The notes under the pieces are model-generated. The model saw nothing but the letters and a program-made list of their open reading frames with translations, ran no database searches and was not told where the DNA came from. A stretch of DNA of 64,000 nucleotides from contig BEIF01000001.1 of the NCBI GenBank assembly GCA_002898215.1, positions 98,501 to 162,500 on the forward strand, given 5' to 3'. Below, in pieces: positions 56,836-64,000 of this stretch (positions are counted from its first letter, which is position 1; each line of letters starts with the position of its first letter). Made by a program: the position numbers and the translations under genes. Source of the DNA: a bacterium HR29. Lineage in GTDB: Bacteria > Chloroflexota > Dehalococcoidia > Tepidiformales > Tepidiformaceae.

Positions 56836-57420
56836 ATGGTCGAATACGACGCAAAGACAGCCCTCATCGTGGTCGACATCCAGAACGACTTCGCTGACCC
56901 CGCTGGCAGCCTGTACGTCAAGGGCGGTGAGGCGGTGGTACCCGTGGCGAACCGCGAAATCGAACGCGCGAAGGCGGCGGGCGCTCTCGTCGTGTACACC
57001 CAAGACTGGCACCCAGCTTCGACGCCCCACTTCCAGAAGGACGGTGGCATCTGGCCCGTCCATTGCGTGGCCCACTCCTGGGGAGCTCAGTTTCACCCCG
57101 ACCTCCGTGTCGAGGGCGAGGTCGTCCAGAAAGGCACCGGGGGCGAGGATGGCTACTCCGGTTTCAGCGTTCGCGACCCTCGGACGGGGACAGTCGGCCC
57201 CACGAAGCTCGAGTCGCTGCTCCGCGGACGAGGGATCGAGCGGGTGGTCATCATCGGCCTGGCGACGGATTACTGCGTCAAAGAGACGGCGCTCGATGCC
57301 GCCAAGCTCGGATTCCAGACCACGGTCTTGCGCGAAGGGGTTCGGGCGGTGAACCTCCAAGCAGGCGACGAAGAGCGCGCCTTCGAAGCGATGCGCGCAG
57401 CCGGCGTACGGATCGAATGA
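56836..57420 (+). CDS. pncA: Nicotinamidase PncA
   Basis: 194 residues of the isochorismatase-like hydrolase fold. The catalytic triad is visible: Asp in VVDIQNDFADP, Lys in VVQKGTGG, Cys in IGLATDYCVKETA; TQDWHPASTPHF gives the metal ligands. It converts nicotinamide to nicotinate for NAD salvage. AGGAGAGG precedes the ATG at 56836; upstream in-frame codons are not conserved. Its stop overlaps pncB (ATGA), so the two salvage steps are coupled. Confidence 0.94.
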   Translation: MVEYDAKTALIVVDIQNDFADPAGSLYVKGGEAVVPVANREIERAKAAGALVVYTQDWHPASTPHFQKDGGIWPVHCVAHSWGAQFHPDLRVEGEVVQKGTGGEDGYSGFSVRDPRTGTVGPTKLESLLRGRGIERVVIIGLATDYCVKETALDAAKLGFQTTVLREGVRAVNLQAGDEERAFEAMRAAGVRIE

Positions 57421-58805
57421 CCCAGGCACCGAACCGCGCCCTCTTCACCGACCTGTACGAACTCACCATGGCGGCGAGCTACTTCGCCGCGGGCATGAAC
57501 GACACGGCCACGTTCGAGCTCTTCATCCGTGAGCTCCCTCGCAACCGGAACTTCCTCGTCGTGGCCGGCCTCGAAGACGTCCTGGATTACCTCGAGTCGC
57601 TCCGCTTCGAACCCGACGACCTCGCGTACCTCCAGAGCCTGGGAACCTTCCGGAACGACTTCCTCGAGTGGCTCGAAACCTTCCACTTCACGGGCGATGT
57701 CTGGGCCATGCTCGAGGGCGAGATCGCCTTCGCCGAAGAGCCGCTCCTCCGCGTGACGGCTCCCCGCATCCAAGCGCAGCTCGTCGAAACGTTCCTCCTC
57801 AACGCCGTCAACTACCAGACGCTCGTCGCCACGAAAGCGGCGCGCGTCGCTATCGCCTGTCGGGGCCGCAGGTTCGTCGACTTCTCTCCTCGGCGCGACC
57901 ACGGCTTCGACGCGGCGCTCAAGGCGGCTCGGGCGGCGTACATCGCCGGCGCGGCCGCGACGTCGAACGTGCTCGCCGGCAAGTTGTACGGGATCCCCGT
58001 GGCGGGAACGATGGCCCATTCCTACGTGATGTCGTTCGACTCGGAGGTCGCGGCGTTCCGCCGCTTCGCCCGGGACTTCCCGGGCACCACCCTCCTCATC
58101 GACACCTACGACACCATCGAGGGCGCCCGCCATGCCGCCGCGGTCGCCCGCGAGCTGGCCGCGGAGGGAATCACGGTCGGGGCCGTGCGTCTCGATTCCG
58201 GCAACCTTGCTCAGCTGGCAAAGGACGTGCGCCGTGTCCTCGACGAGGAGGGATTCCCCGAAATCCGCATCTTCGCCTCGGGCGACCTGGACGAGTACCG
58301 GATCGCCGAAATCCTCGACGCCGGCGCCCCGGTCGATGCCTTCGGCGTGGGGACGCAGCTCGGCACCAGCGGCGACGCGCCCTGGCTGGGTGGTGTCTAC
58401 AAACTGGTGGAGGACTCCCGTGGGCCCCGGGTGAAGCTCGCCGAGCGGAAGGCCACCGCGCCCGGCGCGAAGCAGGTGTACCGGTTCGCCGGAGCGGGCG
58501 GCGTGTTCGAATTCGATATGGTGGCACTCGCCGGGGAGCAGGGCCCGCTCGAGGGGCGGCCCCTGCTCCGCCAGGTGATGGAAGGTGGTCGCAGGACCCT
58601 CCCTCCGGAGCCGCTCTCCCGCATCCGGGAGCGCTGCTTGGCCAACCTCGAGCGGATCCCCGAGCGGCTCAAGTCGCTCGAAACGGTCAGCCCGCCGTAC
58701 CCCGTGCGGCACTCCGCCGAACTGGAGCGGCTCCTCGCCGAAACCCGGGCGCGCGTCGCCGCAGCGAACCGGCCCGCCGCCGCCCACCGGAGTGAGGCGA
58801 CATAA
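57417..58805 (+). CDS. pncB: Nicotinate phosphoribosyltransferase PncB
   Basis: 462 residues. FTDLYELTMAASYFAAGMND, the FVDFSPRRDHGFDAALKAAR substrate-binding loop, GTMAHSYVMSF and VRLDSGNLAQLAKDVRRVL are diagnostic. It turns nicotinate, PRPP and ATP into nicotinate mononucleotide. It overlaps pncA, completing the Preiss-Handler salvage entry. Two hairpins follow its stop. Confidence 0.95.
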   Translation: MTQAPNRALFTDLYELTMAASYFAAGMNDTATFELFIRELPRNRNFLVVAGLEDVLDYLESLRFEPDDLAYLQSLGTFRNDFLEWLETFHFTGDVWAMLEGEIAFAEEPLLRVTAPRIQAQLVETFLLNAVNYQTLVATKAARVAIACRGRRFVDFSPRRDHGFDAALKAARAAYIAGAAATSNVLAGKLYGIPVAGTMAHSYVMSFDSEVAAFRRFARDFPGTTLLIDTYDTIEGARHAAAVARELAAEGITVGAVRLDSGNLAQLAKDVRRVLDEEGFPEIRIFASGDLDEYRIAEILDAGAPVDAFGVGTQLGTSGDAPWLGGVYKLVEDSRGPRVKLAERKATAPGAKQVYRFAGAGGVFEFDMVALAGEQGPLEGRPLLRQVMEGGRRTLPPEPLSRIRERCLANLERIPERLKSLETVSPPYPVRHSAELERLLAETRARVAAANRPAAAHRSEAT

Positions 58806-58817
58806 GCTACAATGGGT

Positions 58818-58853
58818 TCGCAACGGCTTCGGTTCCCTCTCCAGTCGTTGCGA
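58818..58853 (+). repeat. Inverted repeat after pncB
   Basis: TCGCAACG (58818-58825) pairs with CGTTGCGA (58846-58853) across 20 bases. Its arms share CGTTG/CAACG with the inverted repeat upstream of pncA. Confidence 0.45.
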
Positions 58854-58856
58854 GCC

Positions 58857-58880
58857 GGGGCGGGCAAGGTTGCTCGCCCC
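58857..58880. terminator. Bidirectional terminator hairpin
   Basis: An 11-base-pair stem (GGGGCGGGCAA with TTGCTCGCCCC, one G-T wobble) with a two-base loop between the convergent pncB and LigD-polymerase genes. It reaches into the latter's stop codon. Confidence 0.6.
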
Positions 58881-59800
58881 TACTGTTCCGTCGCCGGCAG
58901 CTCTTGTCGCAGCTCCAGCACCGGCGCGAAGAGGTCGCCTTCCCGCTCGAGGCGCTCCAGAACTCGCTCGGCCCGAAGCCGCTCCGACCACTTCCTCGGG
59001 TCGCCCTGGGCGAGCTCCTCGACTTCCTCCCAGCGGAGAGGGGCGCTCACGCGCGGCTCCGGTGTCCCGCGCAACGAGTAGACGGCAACGGTGGTCTTCC
59101 GCGCGTGGTTCTGACTCCAGTCGATGAACACCTTCCCCGTGCGCAGCTCCTTCCGCATGACCGTCGTGATAGCGCGCGGTGTCTCCGCCTCCAGCTTCCG
59201 GGCGATGCTGCGGGCGAGTGCCCGCGTCTGGTCGAAGGTGACGGGTGCATTGATGGGCACGTACACGTGGAGCCCCGATTTCCCCGATGCCTTCGCGAAG
59301 GCCTGGAGGCCACACGCCTCGAGGGCCTGGCGGATGCGGAGCGCCGTGACCGCGCACTCCCGCAGCCCTGCCGGGGGGCCAGGGTCGAGGTCGAAGACGG
59401 CCGCCAGCGGCGTCTCGGGCGCGGTCGCCGTGCCCAGGGTCACGTGCAGCTCCAGCGCCGCAAGGTTGGCCACCCAGATAAGCGCTGGCAGGTCCTCGAT
59501 GCGGCAGTACTCCACCACTGGCCGTTTCCCACTGCTGCTCACCGGCGCCACGGGAACCCATGGCGGGCGGTGACGCGGGCACTGCTTTTCGAAGAACGAC
59601 GGCGCCTCGACCCCGTCGGGCCAGCGCTTCAGCGTCACCGGTCGGCCCCGCAGATGGGGAAGCATCACGTCCGCTACGCGCCGGTAGTAATCGATGACCT
59701 CGGCCTTCGTGAACCCCGCCTGCGGGTAGAGGACCTTCTCGAGGTTCGTGAGCTCGAGCTCGCGGCCGTCAACCGCGACCACGATGCTGCGGCGCCTCAT
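58880..59800 (-). CDS. ligD: LigD-type polymerase/primase (PolDom)
   Basis: 306 residues of the archaeo-eukaryotic-primase-type LigD polymerase domain: ELTNLEKVLYPQAGFTKAEV, LKRWPDGVEAPSFFEKQCP, the metal motif AVFDLDPG, KASGKSGLHVYVPI and FIDWSQNHARKTTVA. It fills ends and adds ribonucleotides in non-homologous end joining. In mycobacterial LigD this domain is fused to phosphoesterase and ligase; here it is a separate gene overlapping the ku stop (ATGA), while the other two domains are encoded on the opposite strand beyond ku. Confidence 0.93.
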   Translation of the reverse strand: MRRRSIVVAVDGRELELTNLEKVLYPQAGFTKAEVIDYYRRVADVMLPHLRGRPVTLKRWPDGVEAPSFFEKQCPRHRPPWVPVAPVSSSGKRPVVEYCRIEDLPALIWVANLAALELHVTLGTATAPETPLAAVFDLDPGPPAGLRECAVTALRIRQALEACGLQAFAKASGKSGLHVYVPINAPVTFDQTRALARSIARKLEAETPRAITTVMRKELRTGKVFIDWSQNHARKTTVAVYSLRGTPEPRVSAPLRWEEVEELAQGDPRKWSERLRAERVLERLEREGDLFAPVLELRQELPATEQ

Positions 59801-60597
59801 GCCGTCCGCTTCGCCCGCTCTTTCGCCAGGGCGATGCTCTCCTCCAGCGCCTTCACGAGGTCGACCGGCGGCGCGGCCTCCGCCCGCTTGGGCGCCATCG
59901 GTACTACCGTCTTCCCCGCCGCTTTCTCCTCGATGAGCTGGAGCACCGCTTCGCGGTATTCGTCGCGGTACTTCTCCGGCTCGAAGGGTGCTGCGAGCGC
60001 CTCGATGAGCTGCTGCGCCATCGCCACCTCGCGTTCCGTCGCCCGCACCGTCTCCCCCGGCAGCCCTTCGAGCTCCGTCACCGGAACGACCTCGTCCGCG
60101 TAGTACAGCGTCGACATGACCCGCGCTGGCCCCGCTGCCCGGATGGCGGTCAGGTACTCGCGGCCGCGCATCACCACTCGCCCTATGGCCACCCGCTGCG
60201 ATTCTTCCATCGCCTGACGCAGAAGCGCGTACGCCTTCTGTCCACCCTTGTCCGGCGCCAGGTAGTAGGAGTGTTCGAAGTACACCGGGTCGATTTCCCG
60301 CAGCTCCACGAACTCCTGGATCTCGATGCCTTCCGTAAGCTCCGGAGCGAGCCCTGCCAGCTCCTCGTCCGTGACCGTGACGTATTCTCCGGGGCGGACT
60401 TCGTACCCTCGCACAATCTCCTCCGCCGGAACTTCGACGCCTTCCGCCGCACAGAAGCGCCGGACCTGGATGCGTGACCCGTCCCGCGCGTGGAGCTGAT
60501 TGAAGCGCACGTCTTTGCTGCGCGTCGCGCTGTACAGCTTCACCGGCACATTCACCAGACCGAAGCTGATCGTGCCCGACCAAATTGCGCGCGGCAT
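59797..60597 (-). CDS. ku: Non-homologous end joining protein Ku
   Basis: 266 residues of the bacterial minimal Ku core: AIWSGTISFGLVNVPVKLYS, DGSRIQVRRFCAAEGVEV, VRGYEVRPGEYVTVTDEEL, IDPVYFEHSYYLAPDKGG and the VAMAQQLIEAL helix. The homodimer rings DNA ends and recruits LigD. A short basic Lys/Arg tail (AKERAKRTA) ends it. The ATG at 60597 begins the conserved sequence; it is divergent from the LigD ligase gene, 76 bases apart. Confidence 0.95.
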   Translation of the reverse strand: MPRAIWSGTISFGLVNVPVKLYSATRSKDVRFNQLHARDGSRIQVRRFCAAEGVEVPAEEIVRGYEVRPGEYVTVTDEELAGLAPELTEGIEIQEFVELREIDPVYFEHSYYLAPDKGGQKAYALLRQAMEESQRVAIGRVVMRGREYLTAIRAAGPARVMSTLYYADEVVPVTELEGLPGETVRATEREVAMAQQLIEALAAPFEPEKYRDEYREAVLQLIEEKAAGKTVVPMAPKRAEAAPPVDLVKALEESIALAKERAKRTA

Positions 60598-60612
60598 CGC
60601 CGACCTCCTTCG

Positions 60613-60631
60613 GGCTGGCGCGCGGCCAGCC
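60613..60631. promoter_or_regulatory. Inverted repeat between ku and the LigD ligase gene
   Basis: GGCTGGC (60613-60619) and GCCAGCC (60625-60631) are exact reverse complements around GCGCG. It lies in the middle of the divergent NHEJ promoter region, next to CATAAT (60641-60646), a likely -10 for the ligase gene, so it may let one regulator control both sides. Confidence 0.45.
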
Positions 60632-60673
60632 CCGCGCCGACATAATAGGCCAACCTTCACGGAGGCGCTGTGC

Positions 60674-62137
60674 GTGTCCGCCGACGATCGGCTGGCAGCG
60701 TATCGCCGCAAACGGGACTTCAGCCGAACGCCCGAGCCGGCGGGCGGCGAACCCGTGCCCCCGTCCGACCGCCCGCGATTCGTCGTCCATGAGCACCACG
60801 CCTCCTCGCTCCATTGGGACCTCCGCCTCGAACACGACGGTGTCCTCGCTTCGTGGGCCGTCCCAAAGGGCATCCCCCTCGAGCCGGGGACACGGCGCCT
60901 CGCCGTGCGCACCGAAGACCACCCGCTCGAATACCTCACCTTCGAAGGCAGCATCCCCGAGGGCCAGTACGGCGCCGGAGAGATCCGCATCTGGGACTCC
61001 GGCACGTACGACCCGTTGAAGTTCCTCCCCTCCGAGGTCATGGTCGACCTGCACGGTGGCCGGCTCCGGGGCCGATACGTGCTCGTTCCTACCGGTGGCA
61101 ACCGTTGGCTCCTCCAACGGATCGACTCGACCGACGGTCCCGGGCGCGAACCGCTACCGCGAGACCTCCGCCCCATGCTGGCCGTGCCCGGTCCGCTCCC
61201 CGACGACCCGGAGGGCTGGGCGTTCGAGGTGAAATGGGACGGCATCCGCGCGCTCGCCTTCGCCGAAGGGGGGCGCGTGCACTTCCGGAGCCGCCGGGGG
61301 AACGACATCAGCTCGCAGTTCCCGGAGCTCCGAGCCCTCGCCCAGCGCTATCCCGATACCTCGATGGTCCTCGACGGGGAGATCGTTGCCTTCGACGAAC
61401 GGGGCGTTCCGAGCTTCGAACGGCTCCAGTCCCGGCTCGGGGTCGCGGAGCGGCGCGCCCGGGCGCTGGCCGAAGCCGTGCCCGCCGTGTTCGTCATCTT
61501 CGACCTTCTCTTCTTCGACGGGCGCCGCACCCTCACCCTTCCCTACGGCGAACGGCGGCGGCTCCTCGAATCCCTCGAACTGGAGGGCCCTCACTGGCAG
61601 ACGCCCCGGGCCTTCACGGGCGACCCGGAGACGATCTTCGCCGCCGCCGTCGAGCGCGGCCTCGAAGGGATCGTGTGCAAACGGGCCGACAGCCCATATG
61701 AACCGGGAAGGCGGAGCCCCTCGTGGCGGAAAGTGAAGGCCCGTAGCGCTCAGGAGTTCGTGATCGTGGGGTGGACTCCCCGGAAGGGCGCGGGCTTCGG
61801 CGACATCGGCGCCCTGCTCCTCGCTTACTACGATCCCCCTTCCTCGGCCCCCGAAGGACGGCGGCTCGTGTACGCGGGGCGCGCCGGCACGGGCCTCTCG
61901 GAGGCGGAAGCGGTGCGCCTGGCTCGATCGCTCGCACCACTGGCCAGCGAGGAACCCACCGTCGAAGCGCCCGATGCTCCTCCCGATGCCCGCTGGGTGC
62001 GCCCCGAGTTGGTGGCCCGGGTCGAGTTCACCGGGTGGACCGAATCGGGCCGCCTGCGCAACCCCGTCTTCCTGGGTCTGCGCCCCGACGCCGATCCCCG
62101 TGAGGTCGTCCGCGAGACCTCGGAACTCTCCGCGTAG
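60674..62137 (+). CDS. ligD: ATP-dependent DNA ligase LigD (phosphoesterase plus ligase domains)
   Basis: 487 residues. The N-terminal 3'-phosphoesterase domain has FVVHEHHASSLHWDLRLEHD, SWAVPKGIPL and FEGSIPEGQYGAGEIRIWDS. The ligase domain has the adenylated Lys in FEVKWDGIRAL (near residue 187), then LDGEIVAFDERG, GIVCKRADSPYEPG, WRKVKARSAQEF and a C-terminal OB fold. It cleans 3' ends and seals breaks. The GTG at 60674 lies eight bases after GGAGG; earlier in-frame codons overlap ku. Confidence 0.95.
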   Translation: MSADDRLAAYRRKRDFSRTPEPAGGEPVPPSDRPRFVVHEHHASSLHWDLRLEHDGVLASWAVPKGIPLEPGTRRLAVRTEDHPLEYLTFEGSIPEGQYGAGEIRIWDSGTYDPLKFLPSEVMVDLHGGRLRGRYVLVPTGGNRWLLQRIDSTDGPGREPLPRDLRPMLAVPGPLPDDPEGWAFEVKWDGIRALAFAEGGRVHFRSRRGNDISSQFPELRALAQRYPDTSMVLDGEIVAFDERGVPSFERLQSRLGVAERRARALAEAVPAVFVIFDLLFFDGRRTLTLPYGERRRLLESLELEGPHWQTPRAFTGDPETIFAAAVERGLEGIVCKRADSPYEPGRRSPSWRKVKARSAQEFVIVGWTPRKGAGFGDIGALLLAYYDPPSSAPEGRRLVYAGRAGTGLSEAEAVRLARSLAPLASEEPTVEAPDAPPDARWVRPELVARVEFTGWTESGRLRNPVFLGLRPDADPREVVRETSELSA

Positions 62138-62146
62138 ACTGGACCC

Positions 62147-62875
62147 ATGCAGCTTCCGGCACCCCTACTCCCCGCCGTCTTCCGCGAGCGGCTGAACCGG
62201 TTCACGGCGGCGGTGGAGCTCCCCGGTGGCGTGCCCACGCTCGCCCATGTCCCCAACTCCGGTCGGCTCACCGGCTGCGCCGTCCCCGGCGCGCGCTGTT
62301 GGCTCGCTCCTGCCGGAGGCCGCGGGCGCCGGCTGCCTTATCGTGTCGAACTGATGGAGGCCCCCGGGGGTGCCCTCGTCGGCGTGAATACCCAGCGCTC
62401 GAACGGCCTCGCTCTCGAAGCGCTCGATTCCGGGCTCTTAGGCCTCCCCCGGCTGGCGCGGCCGTACGTAGCACAGCGGGAACGGAGCCCCGGTCCCGGC
62501 CTCCGCATCGACCTCCTGCTTACCGACGAGGAGGGGCCGTACTGGGTCGAGGTGAAGAACATCACCCTCGTCGAGGAAGGCGTCGGCCTCTTCCCGGACG
62601 CTGTCACCGCCCGCGGACGGCGCCACCTCGAGCGGCTCGCCGAAATCGCCCGGGAAGGGGGCCGCGCCGCCGTCGTCTACGTCGTTCAGCGCGACGATGC
62701 CCGCGCCGTCCGGGCCGCGGCCGAAGTGGACCCGGGGTATGCAGCCGCGGCCGAACGGGCGGCCCGCTCGGGGGTCGCCTTCGCGGCGATCGCCGTCCAG
62801 GTTCGTCTCGATGCCCTCGTCCCGCGCGCCGCCATCCCCGTCCTCGTCCCACCGTCCGGTAGGATGGAGGGGTGA
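62147..62875 (+). CDS. sfsA: SfsA family DNA/RNA nuclease
   Basis: 242 residues. FRERLNRFTAAVELPGG, AHVPNSGRLTGCAVPGARCW, YRVELMEAPGGALVGVNTQR, RIDLLLTDEEGPYWVEVKNI and FPDAVTARGRRHLERLAEIA are the SfsA landmarks; the D...E.K nuclease core (DLLL, VEVKN) is intact. The E. coli protein affects sugar fermentation genes and its fold is a nuclease. Its stop overlaps the next gene (GTGA). Confidence 0.92.
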   Translation: MQLPAPLLPAVFRERLNRFTAAVELPGGVPTLAHVPNSGRLTGCAVPGARCWLAPAGGRGRRLPYRVELMEAPGGALVGVNTQRSNGLALEALDSGLLGLPRLARPYVAQRERSPGPGLRIDLLLTDEEGPYWVEVKNITLVEEGVGLFPDAVTARGRRHLERLAEIAREGGRAAVVYVVQRDDARAVRAAAEVDPGYAAAAERAARSGVAFAAIAVQVRLDALVPRAAIPVLVPPSGRMEG

Positions 62876-63357
62876 GCGAACCTCCCCCGCCCGGAGCGAA
62901 GCGCGAGCGCCCGCGCGACCTGCTGGGCCGGCCCTTGCCCTGGGGAAGCCCTTCACAGCTCGTTCTCGAAGAGTACGACGCGATGCCGGCGGAGCGATGC
63001 CACGCCCTGGCGCTGGCCGCCTTCGAACGGGGCGACTACTTCCCCGCGCACGAGGCATGGGAAGCAGCCTGGCGGCAGCGGAAGGGGAGCACCGACGAGC
63101 GTTTCTTCAAGGCGCTCGCCCAGCTCGGAGCGGGGTACACTCACTGGCGCCGCGGCAACCCTCACGGTGCGCGCGTCCTGCTCCAACGGGCTGCCCGCGC
63201 CCTTGCCGGCTGCGACGGCTCCCCGTGGGGCGTCGACGTGCCTCGGCTTCTGGAGGTGCTGCGCGAACATGCGGAGGCGTTCGGGCATTGGGCGGAGGGC
63301 GGTCCACCGCCGCAGCTTCGGCCCAGCATCCCTCGCACGGACGGGCCGGACCCTTAG
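62872..63357 (+). CDS. DUF309 domain protein
   Basis: 161 residues. The DUF309 helix-bundle signature FERGDYFPAHEAWEAAWRQR (near residues 46-65) and FFKALAQLGAGYTHWRRGNP are present; the N-terminus is Pro/Arg-rich. The function of DUF309 is unknown, although the paired His/Glu could bind a metal. GTG at 62872 overlaps the sfsA stop. Its end overlaps the convergent enoyl-CoA hydratase gene by four bases. Confidence 0.85.
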   Translation: MSEPPPPGAKRERPRDLLGRPLPWGSPSQLVLEEYDAMPAERCHALALAAFERGDYFPAHEAWEAAWRQRKGSTDERFFKALAQLGAGYTHWRRGNPHGARVLLQRAARALAGCDGSPWGVDVPRLLEVLREHAEAFGHWAEGGPPPQLRPSIPRTDGPDP

Positions 63358-64000
63358 CGTCCTCGAAACTGCGGTTCCCGCTTCTCGGCGAAGGCCCGCT
63401 GACCCTCTCGGGCGTCCTCCGTTCGCATCACCTCCGCGTAGAGCCGCGCCTCGAGCCGGAGCCCCTCGCGCAGGGGGAGCTCGAAGGCGCCTTCGTACGC
63501 CGCCCGCTTCATCGCACGCAAGGCAAGAGGTGCGTTCCTCGTCAGCCGCTCGGCCCAGGCGAGGGCCGTAGGCAGCGCTTCGCCTTGCGGGACCACCGCG
63601 TTCACCAGCCCGATGCGGTGCGCTTCGGCCGCGTCGATCCGTTCCCCGAAGAGGAGGAGCTCCATCGCTTTGCCGAAGGGGACGTAGCGCGCCAGCCGCT
63701 GCGTCTGGCCGCCGCCGGCCACGATCCCGCGCTTCGCCGCCATCGTCCCGAAGGTTGCGTTCTCCGCTGCGATGCGGAGGTCGCAGGCGAGCGCCAGCGC
63801 GAGCCCGGCAGCGAGACAGTGGCCGTTTACCGCGGCGATCGTCGGTTTCCAGATCCCGTCGGGCGTCAGCCGGGTGCGGCTTCGCTCGCGGCTCCAGTCT
63901 TCGCTTTCGTCGGCCGCGCTCTTCACGAGGTCCCGGCCCGCGCAGAAAGCCCGGTCGCCCGCACCCGTCACCACCGCGACCCAGAGGTTGTCGTCGGCTT
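63354..64000 (-). CDS. Enoyl-CoA hydratase/isomerase family protein (5' end missing)
   Basis: The frame continues to the window edge; 215 residues are seen. VVTGAGDRAFCAGRDLVKSA, then PTIAAVNGHCLAAGLALALA (oxyanion-hole region) and CDLRIAAENATFGTMAAKRG are crotonase motifs. The usual catalytic Glu of the GGG.E region is replaced by a PWGG-less sequence (AAKRGIVAGGGQTQRLARYV), so hydratase or another crotonase activity is open. The C-terminus (EDAREGQRAFAEKREPQFRG) is standard. Confidence 0.88.
   Translation of the reverse strand, partial: ADDNLWVAVVTGAGDRAFCAGRDLVKSAADESEDWSRERSRTRLTPDGIWKPTIAAVNGHCLAAGLALALACDLRIAAENATFGTMAAKRGIVAGGGQTQRLARYVPFGKAMELLLFGERIDAAEAHRIGLVNAVVPQGEALPTALAWAERLTRNAPLALRAMKRAAYEGAFELPLREGLRLEARLYAEVMRTEDAREGQRAFAEKREPQFRGR

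Noticed and set aside
57270..59582. 770-codon reverse open frame over pncB and LigD polymerase
   Set aside because: Out-of-frame with both supported genes; no protein family features.

Overview
The window is a gene-dense, roughly two-thirds G+C piece of bacterial chromosome with many GTG starts, many 1 to 14 base overlaps between co-directional genes (often ATGA) and few gaps. A class II-like ClpC, a c-di-AMP riboswitch, a DNA polymerase I with a dead proofreading domain, Thr-Pro-rich lipoproteins, Ku with a split LigD, and a CoxMSL-like molybdenum hydroxylase together suggest a Gram-positive-lineage or Chloroflexota-type organism, with Chloroflexota (Dehalococcoidia/Tepidiforma-like) as my best guess. 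This is inferred from gene content only. It looks aerobic, heterotrophic (two acyl-CoA dehydrogenases, three CaiB CoA-transferases, an enoyl-CoA hydratase) and chemotactic. I saw no rRNA, tRNA, CRISPR array, integrase or transposase.

Layout. 1-3.5 kb: ribosomal protein S1 end and clpC. 3.5-10.6 kb: DUF4010 membrane protein, MFS transporter, acyl-CoA dehydrogenase, Nudix hydrolase and GDPD-like protein starting back to back, DUF2207 protein. 10.7-14.6 kb: M-S-L molybdenum hydroxylase operon with its own MoaD-like protein. 14.6-17.4 kb: polA on the other strand. 17.4-21.9 kb: an accessory island with looser coding, an overlapping four-gene set of unknown membrane/secreted proteins ending in a small LuxR-type HTH protein, flanked by two broken copies of its first gene. 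21.9-26.8 kb: acyl-CoA dehydrogenase, nitronate monooxygenase and a tandem pair of CaiB CoA-transferases. 27.2-30.2 kb: LemA, M48 protease, DinB-like, LON-domain and mini zinc proteins.

30.2-41.2 kb: nadA with a perfect palindromic operator, a chemoreceptor, two small reverse-strand genes, then a cyclic di-AMP riboswitch in front of a 17-codon ORF, a 126-residue protein and a KamA-like radical SAM enzyme; then panD-panB-panC, an epoxide-hydrolase-like protein and a Pro/Thr-rich lipoprotein. 41.1-52.3 kb: mutM operon, ruvA with a circularly permuted DsbA-like membrane thioredoxin, a phosphatase, lhr and an overlapping nei-type glycosylase. 52.4-64 kb: two-subunit fumarase with a GNAT gene between the subunits, ferredoxin, CoA-transferase, truncated globin, pncA-pncB NAD salvage pair, a two-way NHEJ locus (ku plus LigD polymerase on one strand, LigD phosphoesterase-ligase on the other), sfsA, DUF309 and a partial enoyl-CoA hydratase.

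The most novel items are: the c-di-AMP riboswitch with a built-in GGAGGC/GCCTCC/GGAGGC switch over a KamA-type operon; the circularly permuted DsbA-like protein; and the island built on a recently duplicated, decaying gene family.
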